DNA of 64,000 bases from Ziziphus jujuba (taxonomy: Eukaryota; Streptophyta; Magnoliopsida; Rosales; Rhamnaceae). How positions within the stretch are numbered: position 1 is the stretch's first letter; each line of letters begins with the position of its first letter. Positions 1 to 11,956 of this stretch are shown piece by piece. The stretch covers positions 25,088,501 through 25,152,500 of the forward strand of contig NC_083383.1 in NCBI RefSeq assembly GCF_031755915.1, written 5' to 3'. The notes below the pieces were generated by a model that searched no databases, was not told where the DNA came from, and was given only the letters and a program-made list of their open reading frames with translations. Made by a program: the position numbers and the translations under genes.

Positions 1-1214
1 ATTTATTTTTAAACATTAACTCTTCCAAATAAAAAATATATAATTAATATATATGAAGAATCCTTGCTCTAGGAACATAATGGTCTGTTTCACGCCTAAA
101 AACTGCTGAAAGCCCATGTCAGCCATCAGAATGTGTGCCAAGTGTAAACTTCAGGGATTTCGATGCAATATATTGTGCTTTTTATTATTTTAATATTTGT
201 TGTTATTTATTTATATTTTATATTAGGACTTTTCTTCTTCTTTTAAATTTTTTATTTACTCTTCTTTAACCTTTATGTATGATTGTCAACCAGTATAATT
301 ATTTAAATATAACTAATTAACAACAAAAATTTTAATTAAAATTATTTTTTTGAATTAAAAATAAAAGTGTAACCAAACAGAAAAAAAAAAAGATAATTTT
401 TTTTTTTAAAATATGTTGCATATGTATAAATAATTTTCTTTTCTAAAATCCTTGAGGCAAAAAGAAGAAAAAATGATTTTGTTAATATTTAAAAATTTTG
501 AATTAAAAATAAGCGTACTTGACACTAGAAAAAAAGGTTTAAGTAAGTAGTGTAATTAATACTCTAAAAAAGTTTAAGTAAATAAATAAAAGATAAAACA
601 AATGAGCTTAACTGCAAATCAGAACAAAAATTAATATAAATAAATATTTTTTTTATTTTATTTAGATTTTTTTTTGTTATAATTAGTTCTTTGAATAATT
701 GTACTTGCTCCACCATCTTCCATTATTCAAATTGAAACAATTAAGGATTTGGAAAGCCAAAAAAAGAAAAATCTCCAGTTATATCGTATGAGATCCACCT
801 ATGAAACGTAGCACCCAAAAGAAATAAGAAGAAGAAGAAGAAGAAGAACTAATAAATACAAATTCTTATTTCACAAAGTCAATCAAAATCTCCAATTCAT
901 CCTAAAAATGTAATACTTAAGCTATATAACTAGTTTCCATATATGAATTTCCTAAATTCTAGGTTCGATCCCTAAAATCCTATATTAAATCCAACTGCCC
1001 ATACAGATTAAACACAAAACTAAGTTCTAAACAAACTCTTTGAATACCAAATTAGGTTTGAGACCTTTACCATCGAGTTGGATTGCAATCTAAACTCTTC
1101 TTCAAAGTTTCGCAACCCCAACACAGTGTGTTTTTCTTTGAGATATGGACAATAGGCTCCAAAATTCTCAATTTGAATTGTAAGCTACTCCCTTAAGAAA
1201 ATAAAATTACTCAA
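1..1214. other. AT-rich spacer, no gene seen
   Basis: Very AT-rich sequence with stop codons in all frames and homopolymer runs. A short GAA microsatellite lies at 826-848. I recognise no coding region or repeat family. It lies outside the left end of the Copia relic C1, whose exact edge is unclear, so part of this stretch could be decayed LTR. Confidence 0.6.
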
Positions 1215-1733
1215 ATTAGTCAAATCAAAATTACTAACTTATACAGTGAGGCCTTTGGACACACACCCTCTGTAATATTCTAGCCTATTGGACTGGAAGA
1301 TCAATTCTCATTAGAAGCGCACTTGGTTTATCCATATTTTATTATTATTATATATTATTATTTATTAAATTATTATTTTTGTGTGTTAAAATTAATGATA
1401 AGCCATGTGACTTGCATATAGCTTCACTCTTTAAAAGATTGAGGCTTTGCTGATAGGACAACTTAAGCAGAATACATATGGCGTACTTTCTTAGAGTTTG
1501 TGAGATCATCATTGATATGTAAAAGAGAGAGTTAAAGAATAGTGTGTCCATTTAAGCACCACTATCACATTGTTTTCTATTTTACAGGATCACAAATTGA
1601 AATCAAAATTTAAATGGCTATTTTTGGATGTTAGTGGTTCTAATATATTTTATTTATTTAATAGGTAAAATATTGTATGTATGATCCAGGGTAATAGTAT
1701 CGAACAGTTAAATAATTTAATGAAGCACCAATA
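1215..1733 (+). repeat. 5' LTR relic of Copia C1
   Basis: 1245-1345 matches 14219-14345 in order (ctctgtaata, then attggac, then ggcttatccatattttatt or close variants). That is expected for two diverged LTRs of one element. The right limit is set by the primer-binding site starting at 1735. The left limit is a guess. The divergence between the two copies shows that the insertion is old. Confidence 0.5.
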
Positions 1734-1734
1734 G

Positions 1735-1748
1735 TTGATATCAGAGCC
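1735..1748 (+). promoter_or_regulatory. Primer-binding site of C1 (tRNA-Met type)
   Basis: The sequence ttgatatcagagcc differs by one base from the usual plant site complementary to the initiator tRNA-Met 3' end (TGGTATCAGAGC core). It sits just inside the 5' LTR relic, where minus-strand DNA synthesis would be primed. Confidence 0.7.
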
Positions 1749-1788
1749 ATGCACTTTTATTTTATAGTATTTTTGGATTTGCTTGTTT

Positions 1789-1841
<53 letters not shown>

Positions 1842-3210
1842 TTTGATGAATTGATTGTTTACAATTCTTTTGTGGAATTTATTTTGATATTTAGATTGGT
1901 TTCACATTAATTTTTTGTGTGGTTTGGATTTGTGTGGAGACCATTGTTTTGTTCTGTTTGTGATGTGAAATCAATTTTATTAAACCCAATTTGAGCTTGT
2001 GATAACAAAATTGTTTTTTGCATAAAATCATGACCTAGGATAGCTTTAAAAGTCTTTCATGAATGGAATGAAATACATTTGAGTCTTTAATTTGGTCTAA
2101 AATACATGAATATCTAGTAAACCCATGAAACCCATGGGTATACCTAAGGCAATTGCACATTGATTTTGGGTTGAAATTGGTCAAAATCTGATCTGGATTC
2201 CCATTGCCCATCATTTGATGACTCTTTTCACCATCAAAACGGCTAGAAATGGCGGCCGATAAGGTTGTTTTCCTATCGGATCGAAACCACGCTGCACGAC
2301 CCATTTTGCAGCAAACGAGTTGACTAGTGAACTTGGTTCGAGCTAAAAGATGCTCCATACAACGTGTTGTTTGGGCTGTGCTGATGTCATCATACTGATG
2401 TCAACATGATATTAGATGACATGTCATGGGCTAGGTATTGACGTTGGCATGCTGATGTCAGCATGATATGTCATTACTAATGTTATCATGATGACATCAG
2501 CAAACTTTTTTTTTAAAAAAAAAACAAATTTTTTTGGTGGTGATGTTAGTAACCTGTTTTAAAAAGAAAATTGGATTATTTATTTATCATTATATCTTTA
2601 TTTATTTATTTTTTTACTTCTGCCCATGGTCAAAATTGCATGTGTTTAGCTTTCTTTAAAGAGGTTTTGTGCTTAGTTGATATAATAGTGTAGAATTTTA
2701 GATATTCACCTATTGTGCAACTTATTTTGTCTACATTATCGGTATTAATGGAATATATGTTGACATAGTAAATGGAATTTTATATTCTTGCCTTTTGTAT
2801 GATCTAATTTTATCTAGTTTATGGGTGTCAATATAATATTGGCATAATGAATAGGATGTTTTGGTATTTTCCTATTTCATAAAATTGCCAATATATTTAT
2901 TCTCTCCCACTTGTGAACTAGGATCTATATGGGTGATTAGGCTACCTTGTTGGTAGTTTAATTGCTGTGTATGATGCTTGGAATGGCAATGGAAGTTGAT
3001 TGAATGCTATGAGTCATAGATTCTGAGTTGCCCTGTCAGTGAGCTAGTTCAATATGTTTGATTATAGTGATTTAGTTGACTATCCTTGGCCTGTGTATGG
3101 GTATTTTTTGCACTATAAAGACTCTAGTGATATTTATATTTTGTGTTTTATTTAAATGCTTTGTAGTGTTTGCTTTTTTCACAGCTGGTAGCACCACTAA
3201 TATTCTACCA
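1749..3210 (+). other. Long untranslated leader of C1
   Basis: About 1.46 kb separates the primer site from the gag start, with no coding match that I recognise. An AT dinucleotide run lies at 1794-1842. A potential hairpin with perfect 15-base arms lies at 2379-2393 and 2488-2502, with several TGATGTCA-like motifs between the arms. Short open frames here show no known domain. Confidence 0.5.
2379..2502. repeat. 124-bp inverted-repeat structure
   Basis: Left arm tgctgatgtcatcat (2379-2393) is the exact reverse complement of atgatgacatcagca (2488-2502). The loop repeats related motifs such as ctgatgtca and gatgacatgtcat. It could be a small MITE inserted in the leader or a structured RNA element. 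No clear target duplication was found next to the arms. Confidence 0.45.
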
Positions 3211-3990
3211 ATGACTACCATGATAAAACTAGATGGGACAAATTACCAGGAATAGAAGAAAACTTTAGAAATGAATATGACATTCAAGAAGCTAGATATG
3301 ACTTTGGAGATGAATCCACTAGAAATACCAACCAATGAGAGTAATTCTGTGGCTAAGAAAATTTATGAGGATTGGAAGCATTCTAAAAAGTGTTGCATGA
3401 TAAGGATGGATAGCTATATGGATGAATCCATATATGCTAGTATTCCAAAAGTAGGCATTGTTAAGAAGTTCCTTGAGGAAATTGGAAAACAATGAGAAGT
3501 ATCATTACTTAGATCTTCTGAGTAATACAAAGTATAATTGGATTAAAGGAGTGAGGAAGCATATTATGTTGCTTTTCTCCTATTATAACAAGATTAAGGA
3601 CCTTAAGATGGATATTAAAGAGGCGTTCTAGACCTATTCTACAATGAAGAGCCTCACATCTCAATTTAACAGTATTAAGTTAAGCTTGAATACCAAGAAG
3701 GAAGAATGCAACTGGAGGAGTTGATTGCTATTCTCATAAAGGAAAATGATGATATCAAGTTGAACATGTTGAAGTCCATTGCTATGATATTTCAATAAAG
3801 GGATAAATCCAAAAAGTTTTTTCCAAAGAAAGAACAAGGATTCAAGCCAAAAAGAAGAAGTTTTCTAGTGTGAAGTCCAAAGGGGACAAAGATGGTGCTT
3901 CTTCTTTACGTGAGAAGAAAGAGTACTTTAATGGGAAGTGCAACTATTCCAACAAGATTGGACAAAAGAAGGCTAATTGTTAGAGTCTAA
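3211..3990 (+). pseudogene. Copia gag relic (C1)
   Basis: The reading frame from ATG 3211 gives a start typical of plant Copia gag, with the motif KLDGTNYQ and then a stop where a Trp would be expected. An open segment at 3271-3495 continues the gag core (VAKKIYEDWKHSKKCCMIRM, then YMDESIYASIP). Frame changes follow. A decayed CCHC zinc knuckle (NGKCNYSNKIGQKKANC) lies near 3930-3985, with the His replaced by Gln. Gag would form the virus-like particle and the knuckle would bind RNA. This copy cannot work. Confidence 0.75.
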
Positions 3991-4019
3991 AAGGAAAGCA
4001 AGAGAAGTAAAGTAATCTC

Positions 4020-5650
4020 TTGATGATTCAGACCAATATTATTGATTTGCCTATGAATAATTGGTCATTGGATACTAGAGCAACAATTCATGTTACTAAT
4101 TCATTGTGGGGGATAATAACTTAAAGAGAGCCAACCAATTTTGAGCAACATGTCTACATGGGATATAGCTTAAGAGTGAAGGTGGATATATTGGGAATAA
4201 TAAAATTGAAGTTTGCCATAGGATATGTTTTAGAGTTGTAAGAAGTTTCTTATGTACCCTCAATAAGAAAGAACTTTTTATTTATTTCTATTTTCAATAC
4301 TTAAGATTACAGTTTATTATTTGGTAATAACAAAGTTGAACTTTATAAGGATGGCAAACTTGTTGGTTTTGAAACTTCATGTGGCAATTTATATCATCTT
4401 GATTTATTTTGTAATAGTCTCATTTTTTTTGTCAATTCTATTGTTACTCCTATTATTGCTTCCAAATTTCCAATAATTAATGATAATCCTTCTATGTTGT
4501 AGCATACAAGTTTGGGGCATATTTCTAGGCATAGAATGGAAAGCTTGATGAAGGATAGAATACTTCATAATCTCAACTTTTTTGACTTATTAACTTGTGT
4601 TATTGAATGCGTGGAAGGCAAGTTGACTTCCAAAGTTAGGAAGGATAAGATTGCCAGGTGTGAATATGTTTTAGAGTTAATCTATACTGATATACATAGA
4701 ATTTTCATATTAACTATTTTGGGAGGTTATATGTATTTCATTACATTCATTGATGACTTCTTTAGTTATAGACATGTTAAGCTTGTCTGCGAGAAGTCAG
4801 ATTTCTTAGTTGTCTTTAAGGAGTTCAAGATAAAGATGAAGCTTAAAAAAAAAAAAAAAAGAAGTTGAAAGCTATGAAGTCTGATAGAGGTGGTGGATTT
4901 TATGGTAGATATAACAAGACTGGATGGAACCTAGGGTTATTCGCAATTTAAATGCATGAGTGTAGCGTTGACGCACAATATATAGTCCATGATACTCCTC
5001 AGCAGAATGGTAAAGCTGAGAGAAGAAATTGCACTTTATTGGACATGGTATGATGCATGTTAGCAAATTCTGGTTCGCCAAATTACTTATGGGGAGAAGC
5101 TTTTAGAACAGTAGCCTACATTTTGAATCACATGCTGAGTAAATCAGTTTTTAAAGCTCCATTTGAGTTGTGATTAGGGAAAAAGCCTAGCCTACACACT
5201 TTTTGAGAATTGGGTTTTAAAGTCGAGGTCTGAATTTATAATCTCCAAATCAAGAAGTTGGATCCTAAAACCATTATTGGTTATTTTGTTGGCGATTATA
5301 TAAGATCTAGAGGTTCCAGATTCTTTTATCCATCTCATACCAGCAAACTTTTTAATTTAGATAGGGTTATTTATTTTGAAGATGATTTTGGTTTTGATGA
5401 TAGTAAAGGTTTAAGAGAGCTCCAATTTAGAGTAGGTGCTTTCATTTCTAATATTTTTCTTCTTAACAGAGATATTTTTGATTTGGTCATTGATGAATCA
5501 ATGATAGATCAAGATGAACCCACCATTGTACAGCAGGATATTCGAGCTGCTACATATGCTGATGTGCCTTTGAGAAGATCATTGAGGGTTTGGAGATTTG
5601 CTATATCTATAACTATGAGGTTTGTTTATAGGAGCATGAGTTTGACATAA
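4020..5650 (+). pseudogene. Copia protease and integrase relic (C1)
   Basis: Near 4065-4110 the frame reads WSLDTRATIHVTN, the aspartic protease motif with the active-site DSG changed to DTR. From 4500 the GAG-pre-integrase and integrase parts follow: LGHISRHRM, then CVIECVEGK, then YFITFIDDF, where the second Asp of IDD is the first catalytic residue. Near 4980-5060 a broken frame carries PQQN, the region of the catalytic Glu, and then LDMV. The integrase C-terminal part is open at 5258-5650 (KTIIGYFVGDY, then RVIYFED). An A-run at about 4845-4860 and several stops interrupt the frame. Confidence 0.8.
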
Positions 5651-5689
5651 ATGATGAGTCAGAATCAATCACTTATAAGGAGGCCATAA

Positions 5690-6262
5690 GCAATTCATAT
5701 TCAAATTTTTGATTGGATCGAACAGAAGATGAGATGAAATCCATGGCATCAAATGGTGTATGAGACTTGGTTCAGTTACTAGAAGTAGCAAACCTATCGG
5801 GTGCAAATGGGTCTTTAAGACCAAGAGAGACTCCAATAGTAAAATGGAGAGGTGTAAGGCTAGATTTGTTGGCAAAGGGTTGAGCCAAAAGGGGGGAATT
5901 GATTATATAGAGACATTCTCTCCTATATCCACAAAGGATTCTTTTAGAACCATTATGACAAATGTGGCTCATTATGGCTTGGAGTTGGATTGGATAGATG
6001 TCAGAACTACTTTTCTAGATGGTTATTTGTATGAAGATGTGTATATAGTTTAACTAATTGGCTTCCAATAAATGGGGAATGATAATTGAGGTTGCAAGTT
6101 TAAGAAGTTTACTTATGGTCTTCAACAGGGTTCGAGGTAGTTGTATCTCAAGTTTGAAAAAATTGTCACGAAGAATTACTTTAAGCAGAATATTGTTCAT
6201 AGTTATATATGAAGGTCAATGGAAATAACTTCGTATTTCTGGTATTGTATATTGATGACATA
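5690..6262 (+). pseudogene. Copia reverse transcriptase relic, 5' part (C1)
   Basis: The frame at 5760-6053 shows the Copia RT signature: PIGCKWVFKTKRD, then KARFVGKGLSQKGGIDYIETFSP, then LDWIDVRTTFLDGYL (family consensus has D-V-K-T-A-F-L-N/H-G). Further decayed frames reach the catalytic YVDD box, visible as YIDD coded at about 6249-6260. The box is then cut by the rpoA-derived insert. Reading resumes at 6692 with a second, better preserved YVDDILLATND. Confidence 0.85.
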
Positions 6263-6691
6263 TAACATTACTATGGTTCACGAGAAGGTAATAGTATATA
6301 CTCAGCCATGGTAGTGGAAGTGTGTTAAATCATGAGTATATTAAGTGTCTTTATTATGGATGCATTATTCTAGCTTCACTTATGAAAGGGCAAGTCGATA
6401 CTATAGACATTGTGATGCAAAGAGATTTGCTTGGAGAAATAAGAGGACTATGTATCACACGCTCAAAATTTGATAAAATACCACATAAGTATCCTACCAT
6501 AATGGGTATTCAAGAATCTGTACATAAAATTTTAATGAATTTGAAAGGAATTGTATTGAAAAGTAGTCTTTATGGAACTCGTGATGCGTCTATTTATGTC
6601 AAGGGTCCTTTATATGTAACTGCTCAAGACATCGTCTTACAACCTTCGGTGGAAATCATTGATAGCGAACTTAACTGAACCAATTAATTTG
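6263..6691 (+). pseudogene. rpoA: Chloroplast rpoA fragment inserted in the Copia RT
   Basis: This stretch is not Copia. From ATG 6273 it reads like the start of the plastid RNA polymerase alpha subunit (MVHEKVIV...), has stops and one frame change, and is then open at 6340-6675. The open part carries typical alpha N-terminal-domain segments: [55 protein letters not shown], and [15 protein letters not shown]. It covers roughly the first 135-140 codons of a gene of about 330-340 codons. In plastids alpha assembles the bacterial-type polymerase; here the fragment is non-functional. It is flanked by an imperfect 26-bp duplication of the RT site (6237-6262 and 6692-6717, three mismatches). I recognised it from family knowledge and ran no search. 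Confidence 0.9.
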
Positions 6692-7196
6692 TTCTAGTAT
6701 TGTATGTTGATGATATACTCTTAGCTACCAATGACACTGATCTATTAATTGAGACAAAGAAGATGTCGTGCAACCATTTTAATATAAAAGATCTTAGTAA
6801 AGCCTCCTTTGTTTTGGGAATCAAATTGTTTGAGATAGGGCTAATTATGTGTTGCAGTTGTCTTAGAGAACCTATATTGATAGGATCCTCAAAAGGTTTG
6901 ATATGCACACTTGTTCTCTTGGAGTTGTACTAACCATAAAGTGTGAAAACCTTTCTAAGAACTAGTGTCTCAAGAATGATAGGGAAAGGATGTCGATGAA
7001 AACTGTCCACTGTTCTTCTACAGTTGATAGTTTGATGTATGCTCAAATTTATACATGGTCTAACATAGCTTTTACAGTGGGTGTCCTTGGTAGATTTATG
7101 AGTAATCTTAGTCCTACTCATCATTAAGCAGTTAAGAAGGTCATTAAGTACCTTTAGGGTACTAAAGATCATATGTTGACATATCGGTGCGCCAAC
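6692..7196 (+). pseudogene. Copia RT 3' part and connection region (C1)
   Basis: Reading resumes after the rpoA insert with YVDDILLATND (from about 6697), followed by FNIKDLSKASFVLGIKLF, the usual downstream RT block. Later frames show SLMYAQIYTWSNIAF (consensus S-L-M-Y-A-x-x-C-T-R-P-D-I-A) and KKVIKYL-GTKDHMLTY near 7130-7180, which lead into RNase H. Several frameshifts are present. The Copia sequence stops at 7196, the insertion point of G1-a. Confidence 0.8.
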
Positions 7197-8382
7197 TGAT
7201 ACGAACCTAGGATGACCAGTGCCTAAATCCATACTATATTAGCCCGAATCTAATTATGTTCAAGATCTAATAGTCACCTTGACCCCTAACCAACCTATGA
7301 TTAGAAACCTTGATATGATGAAGACGCCACAATAGGTGATGGATATCCTATTGATAAGTCAAAACTAAAATACTCATTCAATAATGGTGTTTTAGGTGTT
7401 CAAAAGAATAAAGAGAAATTCAATCTCACAAAATAAATGGTGTTTTAGGTGTTCAAAAGAATAAAGAGAAATTCAATCTCATAAATAAATTATGAATATT
7501 ATTAATGGTGTGTTCTTCCTAAAAAATAAGTCCTTTTATAGGCTAAAAGAAAACAAAATAAAACCCTAAACGCTAAAAGAAAAATTAGCCAATAGGACTA
7601 GGAAACTAAGCATGGCTGAATTTTCTCTCTCATTTCCTAAACTAATTTGGATTAGTTAATTCCTTTATTTTGAATTAGGAATTAATTAATTTACAATGAA
7701 AATAATAAAATATTAACTTTTCTAAACTTATTTTTCCAACAAATAAAGAAATAAAAACCAAAAAGTAAAGGTAATTTCCTAAAACAAAAAGTAGAAACCA
7801 AATTAGGAAACTAAAATACTATTTTTTTGACTAAGTTGACTTTGACCAATTTTTGACCAATTTAAGCTCCAAATCGGCTTCCATGTGCTTTTTAGGATGC
7901 CGAATAGGCTGATCATGAAGTCCAACACATTTCCCTTGCTTGGAGGAAAGAGAAAAATCCAAACTCAGCAAAATACAGTAAAGCTAGTGGGTAATACAGC
8001 AAAACCAGCCAAATTTTGATGTTGTGCACACAGCCCCTTCTTGGATGCCTTTGAAGCTGACTTGAATTTATTCTATGAACTCTTAGACATATTTATTGAA
8101 TCCATGAAGCATTGGAACCATTTCACGCTGCTTGGACTCCATAAATGCACCAAAACCACTACCCGGGTCCGTATCGGCTTCACCACTTGTATGCTCAAAA
8201 CAGGTTTTGGATCTTTGGGTATGGACAAGCCTTCTTGAGAATGAATTAATCCCTAGATAAAGGCAGCAAGGATTTCCCTAAATCTCTTAGCTTGAGCCTT
8301 AGTGATCAGCCTGGTCTTCATCCGTGTCAGGTTAGCACCCCAGCAGGTTGTCTGTTGTGCTGGCACGGGCGGATTCGCATCA
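7197..8382 (-). repeat. 3' LTR of G1-a
   Basis: 1186 bp. It is longer than its partner largely because of a 53-bp tandem duplication at about 7383-7488. The end at 8382 contains, on the minus strand, the last codons of the element's polyprotein, including KTRLITKAQAKRF. Confidence 0.92.
7383..7488 (-). repeat. 53-bp tandem duplication inside the LTR
   Basis: The unit starting aatggtgttttaggtg at 7383 starts again at 7436 and is nearly identical. The partner LTR at 11957-13094 has one copy, so the duplication arose after insertion or in the template of only one LTR. Confidence 0.85.
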
Positions 8383-8910
8383 TTCCCTTCCTCTTGAAAA
8401 GGATTTGTCCTCAAATCAGGATCTTCACCTGTAGCAAAAGGAGATAAATCAGCAACATTAAATGTGGCACTAACATTATCCACACCTATTAAATAAAGTT
8501 TGTAGGTATTCTTGTTATCCGTGCCAAAACTTGAAAAGGTCCATCCACACGCAGCATAAGCTTTAACTTTCTATGTTTTGGAAACTTCTCATTTCATAAG
8601 TGTAACCGAATCAAATCTCCTGGGTCAAACACTGTCACAACAAAATCTAAAAATATAGGCTCATTATGACAAAAATTACACTTTTTAAATTTAACAAATA
8701 ATCTCTTCCTAATTTTCAAATTCCCACAAAGTAAAGCTCTCAACAAGGCAGATAAAGTTCTATACAACAAAAGCATTTTTAAATAAGCATCTTTATAATT
8801 CATCACCAGCAATGGTTTCTTACTCAAAATGGCTTTACTAACATCCCCAAAACTAAGATAAAAATTTTTATTTTTCCTTTCTTTTCTTTCTTTTCCTTTC
8901 TTACTCATGG
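8253..8910 (-). pseudogene. Patchwork pol tail of G1-a
   Basis: On the minus strand an open segment at 8594-8908 reads the linker [20 protein letters not shown], then an integrase-like piece ([11 protein letters not shown]), then an RT-like piece (FKKCNFCHNEPIFLDFVV), then the integrase C-terminal start (FDPGDLIRLHL). After a frame break, 8253-8483 continues with the integrase C-terminal end (VSATFNVADLSPF), NPFQEEGND and a tail in the LTR (KTRLITKAQAKRF). The same odd order occurs in G1-d, so it was inherited by the family. Nothing of the RT catalytic core is left. Confidence 0.75.
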
Positions 8911-10828
8911 ATTTATTGAATTTTGCATCACTCTTGGCTTTTGCTCCAAGTTTCTCACTCTCGATTTTAGTTAAATTTTTCCACTCAACCTGAGTTTTAG
9001 AAGACTTACCTTGGACAGCAAGCTTATCTTTTCCCTATTGAATGAATGCTGGAACCATTGGTGACATACTAGCCTGTTCTTTGAGCTTCTTGGCTTCCCT
9101 CCAGCTTACCCTTTTTGCATTTAAACTTAAAAACAATAGAGTTCTCTCTCCCATAATGTATGGCATCTTTATCAAATTGCCATGGCCTCCCCTGCAATAT
9201 ATGACTAGCATGCATAGGCACAACATCACATAACACAACATCCACATATTTATCTATGCTAAATTTTACTTTAGCTTATTTATTCACTTTCATCTCACCA
9301 CTATCATTAAGCCATTATAATCTATATGGTTTTGGATGTTTAATTATTGTTAAGCCTAATTTATCAACTACCATGCTACTAATTACATTTGCACAACTTC
9401 CACTATTTATAATCATACTACATATGTTACCTTAAATTTTGCATCGAGTGTGGAAGATGTTTTCTCTTTGAATTTGATCCTCATATTTGTATATAGTAAG
9501 GACCCTCATTGCAACTAAGCTTAATTCAACATTTGAAGCCTTTAGGGTTTTGGCTTCATCTTCAATTTCTTTTTCTTCATGCTCGATCTCAATTTCAGCT
9601 TCATCACTATCAGACTTCAACTCACCATTGTCCTTTAACACCATGATTCTTTTATTCGAGCATTGACTAGCAATGTGTCCTCATCCTTGGCACTTAAAAT
9701 ACACAATTTTCTAAGTTCTAGAAGGTTTAGGATTAGATTTACCTTTATTCCTTGGTGCTTGGATAGATTCGGTTTTAGATTCCTTTTTTGGCCATGTGGT
9801 GTTTTCTTCTCCAAGTTTCGGCTTTTGTATTGCTTCAAAAGTGGGATTGCTTCTCCAAGCACTTGGTTTTGACCTCCCGGTGCTTGAAACTCCTCCAAAC
9901 CATTTACTTGTGCCCCTCCTCTTGAATTGATTCTCATGTTTGATAGCCACATGCAACATCTCCTCTAATTCCATATATTGTTGCAATTCTAGTTGATTGG
10001 CTATCTCACCATTCAAACCACCTAAAAATTTTGCCATGGTTGCTTTTCTAATCTTTATTCATGCCCAATCTTATCATGAGAAACTCCATCTCCTTGTAAT
10101 AATCCTCCACGGACCTAGTTCCTTGAAATAAAAATTCAAGTCTTTGATGCAGCAACCTATGACAGTGTGATGGTACGAACCGCTTCCCCATGGGTTCTTT
10201 CATTTGTCGCCATGTAGTGATCAATTCATAACCTACTCTCCTTTGGGTATTTTTCTCATTGGTCCACCATTGGAGTGCATAATGACCAAATTCCATTGCT
10301 GCCAATTTCACCTTCTTAGCCTCCGAATAGTTATGGTAATCAAAGATCATCTCCATACACTCCTCTCATTCCAAGTAAGCCTCCGGGTCACTTTTCCCCA
10401 TGAAAGGTGGTATGTTTACCTTGATGTTGCCAAGATCGTCATCTACCTCCTCTCTCCTATGCCTCCCATGGCCTATCCTCTCTTGGAAAGTGAGTGTTTC
10501 ATTCATTCCTTCCTCAAAATCATCTCCAAAATTTTCCTTTTCAAACTCCTCTTTAGGTCGTCCATGGCCTCCTCGACCTCGACCTCGACCTCCACCTCCA
10601 TGGAACTCTTGCCTCAAATTTGGTCCACCATGAGATTTTTATATTCTTTCAATAAATTTGATTTATGTGGTCAAATTGAGCATTCATTTGCTGCAATTTT
10701 TCCAAGACAGCCCTCATGTCCGTTTGCTCACCATTCCTCGTAGCGTGGGAATCACCATGGAATCCTACGGATTCTTCTTCATTGATTCTTAGTGGTGGAT
10801 CTCCTCTCCTTAACCTTGAAATTTCCAT
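8911..10828 (-). pseudogene. gag-protease relic of G1-a
   Basis: The start ATG is at 10828-10826 on the minus strand. The first about 60 codons ([20 protein letters not shown]) end in a stop. Later open pieces give an RG-rich box ([15 protein letters not shown], about 10560-10610), the retrotransposon gag core ([43 protein letters not shown]), and a knuckle near 9665-9700 whose first Cys is Tyr and which contains a stop. The protease motif near 9380-9415 reads IINSGSC, with the catalytic Asp replaced by Asn. Multiple frameshifts make it inactive. Confidence 0.82.
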
Positions 10829-11956
10829 GTTAGTATAAATAATGCAAAATAAAATATATTCTCACCAAAAATCACTCCTCACGTGTTTCACTCAATCAAG
10901 GTCTCGACACTCGTGTTTTCACACTAGTTTCGGCTTTTACCCTCTTTTAAGCTCACACAGTCTTGCCTTTTTCCACTCAAAGAATTATCTCAAAGTTCTA
11001 ATTAAAACACGCACAAAATAGCAATTAGATCACAAGTATGTTTTACTTTAACTTATCAACAAAACAGTAGCAAGAGCAAGCAATACCGAATGAATTGGCA
11101 AAATCTAAGTTTTGGCTTTTCTAGGCAAAATAAGGCAAATTAACAAGAAAACTTTTAAATCAATAAGAACTGGACTAGATGGTAAGAAATTAAAAATTCA
11201 AGAATAGAAAAATTAGAAAAATAATTTCAAACACGAATAAGAATCAATTCGAACAAAATTAAAGAGTAGTGTTGGTTGTTGTTATTGTAATTCTAGCTTT
11301 GTATCAATTCCTTTAACTAATTTTAATCCAATAATTTAAGCACCCAAAATTGAAATATCTAGCAATAGAATAATTCTCCAGAAACTCCAAATATTGAATA
11401 AATAATCAACAAATTAGCAGCTCCAAGAAATTTCCAGCAACAAATTTCAACACCAAATTCAACAAACCGAATTTTTTTTTATTTGGCTTTTTTTTCTCCT
11501 TTTTTTTTTGTTTTTGTTTTTACTCCCATAAAACAACTGAACTAGCAAGAATCAACACCAAAATTGCAATTCCAACACCAAATAATCACCAAACCCATGA
11601 CCTCCCAAACAAAATACAAATTGTGCAGTTTTTTTTTTTTTTAATATCTGTTTGGCTTCTTTTTTTTTGAATATATGAATGCAAATATTTAAGACTAAAA
11701 CAGTAAATAAAAATCAACAAAATTCAAAATTAACAGGAACAATGATGAAAAAAAAACCCAACAAACTAGGAAGCAAAAATACAGTAAAATAAGGAAATCC
11801 TAATTCAACTAGGAATGATTTTTTTTTTTAAGATGCTGAACGTGTATGATGATAGAAGAAACCTTAACCTAATGATAAAATTGAAGATTAACACAAAAAC
11901 AAATAAAGCAAATAAAGATAGATCAAACCTGAATAAAATTCGTCTCTGATACTAAA
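10829..11956 (-). other. Leader and primer site of G1-a
   Basis: This is the untranslated region between the 5' LTR and gag on the minus strand. Next to the LTR (about 11941-11956) the complement reads TTTAGTATCAGAGAC, a mutated tRNA-Met primer site. Poly-A/T runs and the AACACTAC-type motifs match the G1-d leader. Confidence 0.7.

Noticed and set aside
1794..1842. AT repeat as a possible origin or regulatory element
   Set aside because: It is a simple dinucleotide microsatellite; similar runs occur near 14130, 15760 and 15980.
2035..2358. 107-codon minus-strand frame in the C1 leader
   Set aside because: No known domain, and it lies in the untranslated leader of a Copia relic.
10204..10743. 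179-codon plus-strand frame
   Set aside because: It is the antisense shadow of the G1-a gag, including the RG-rich box read backwards as Ser/Thr repeats.
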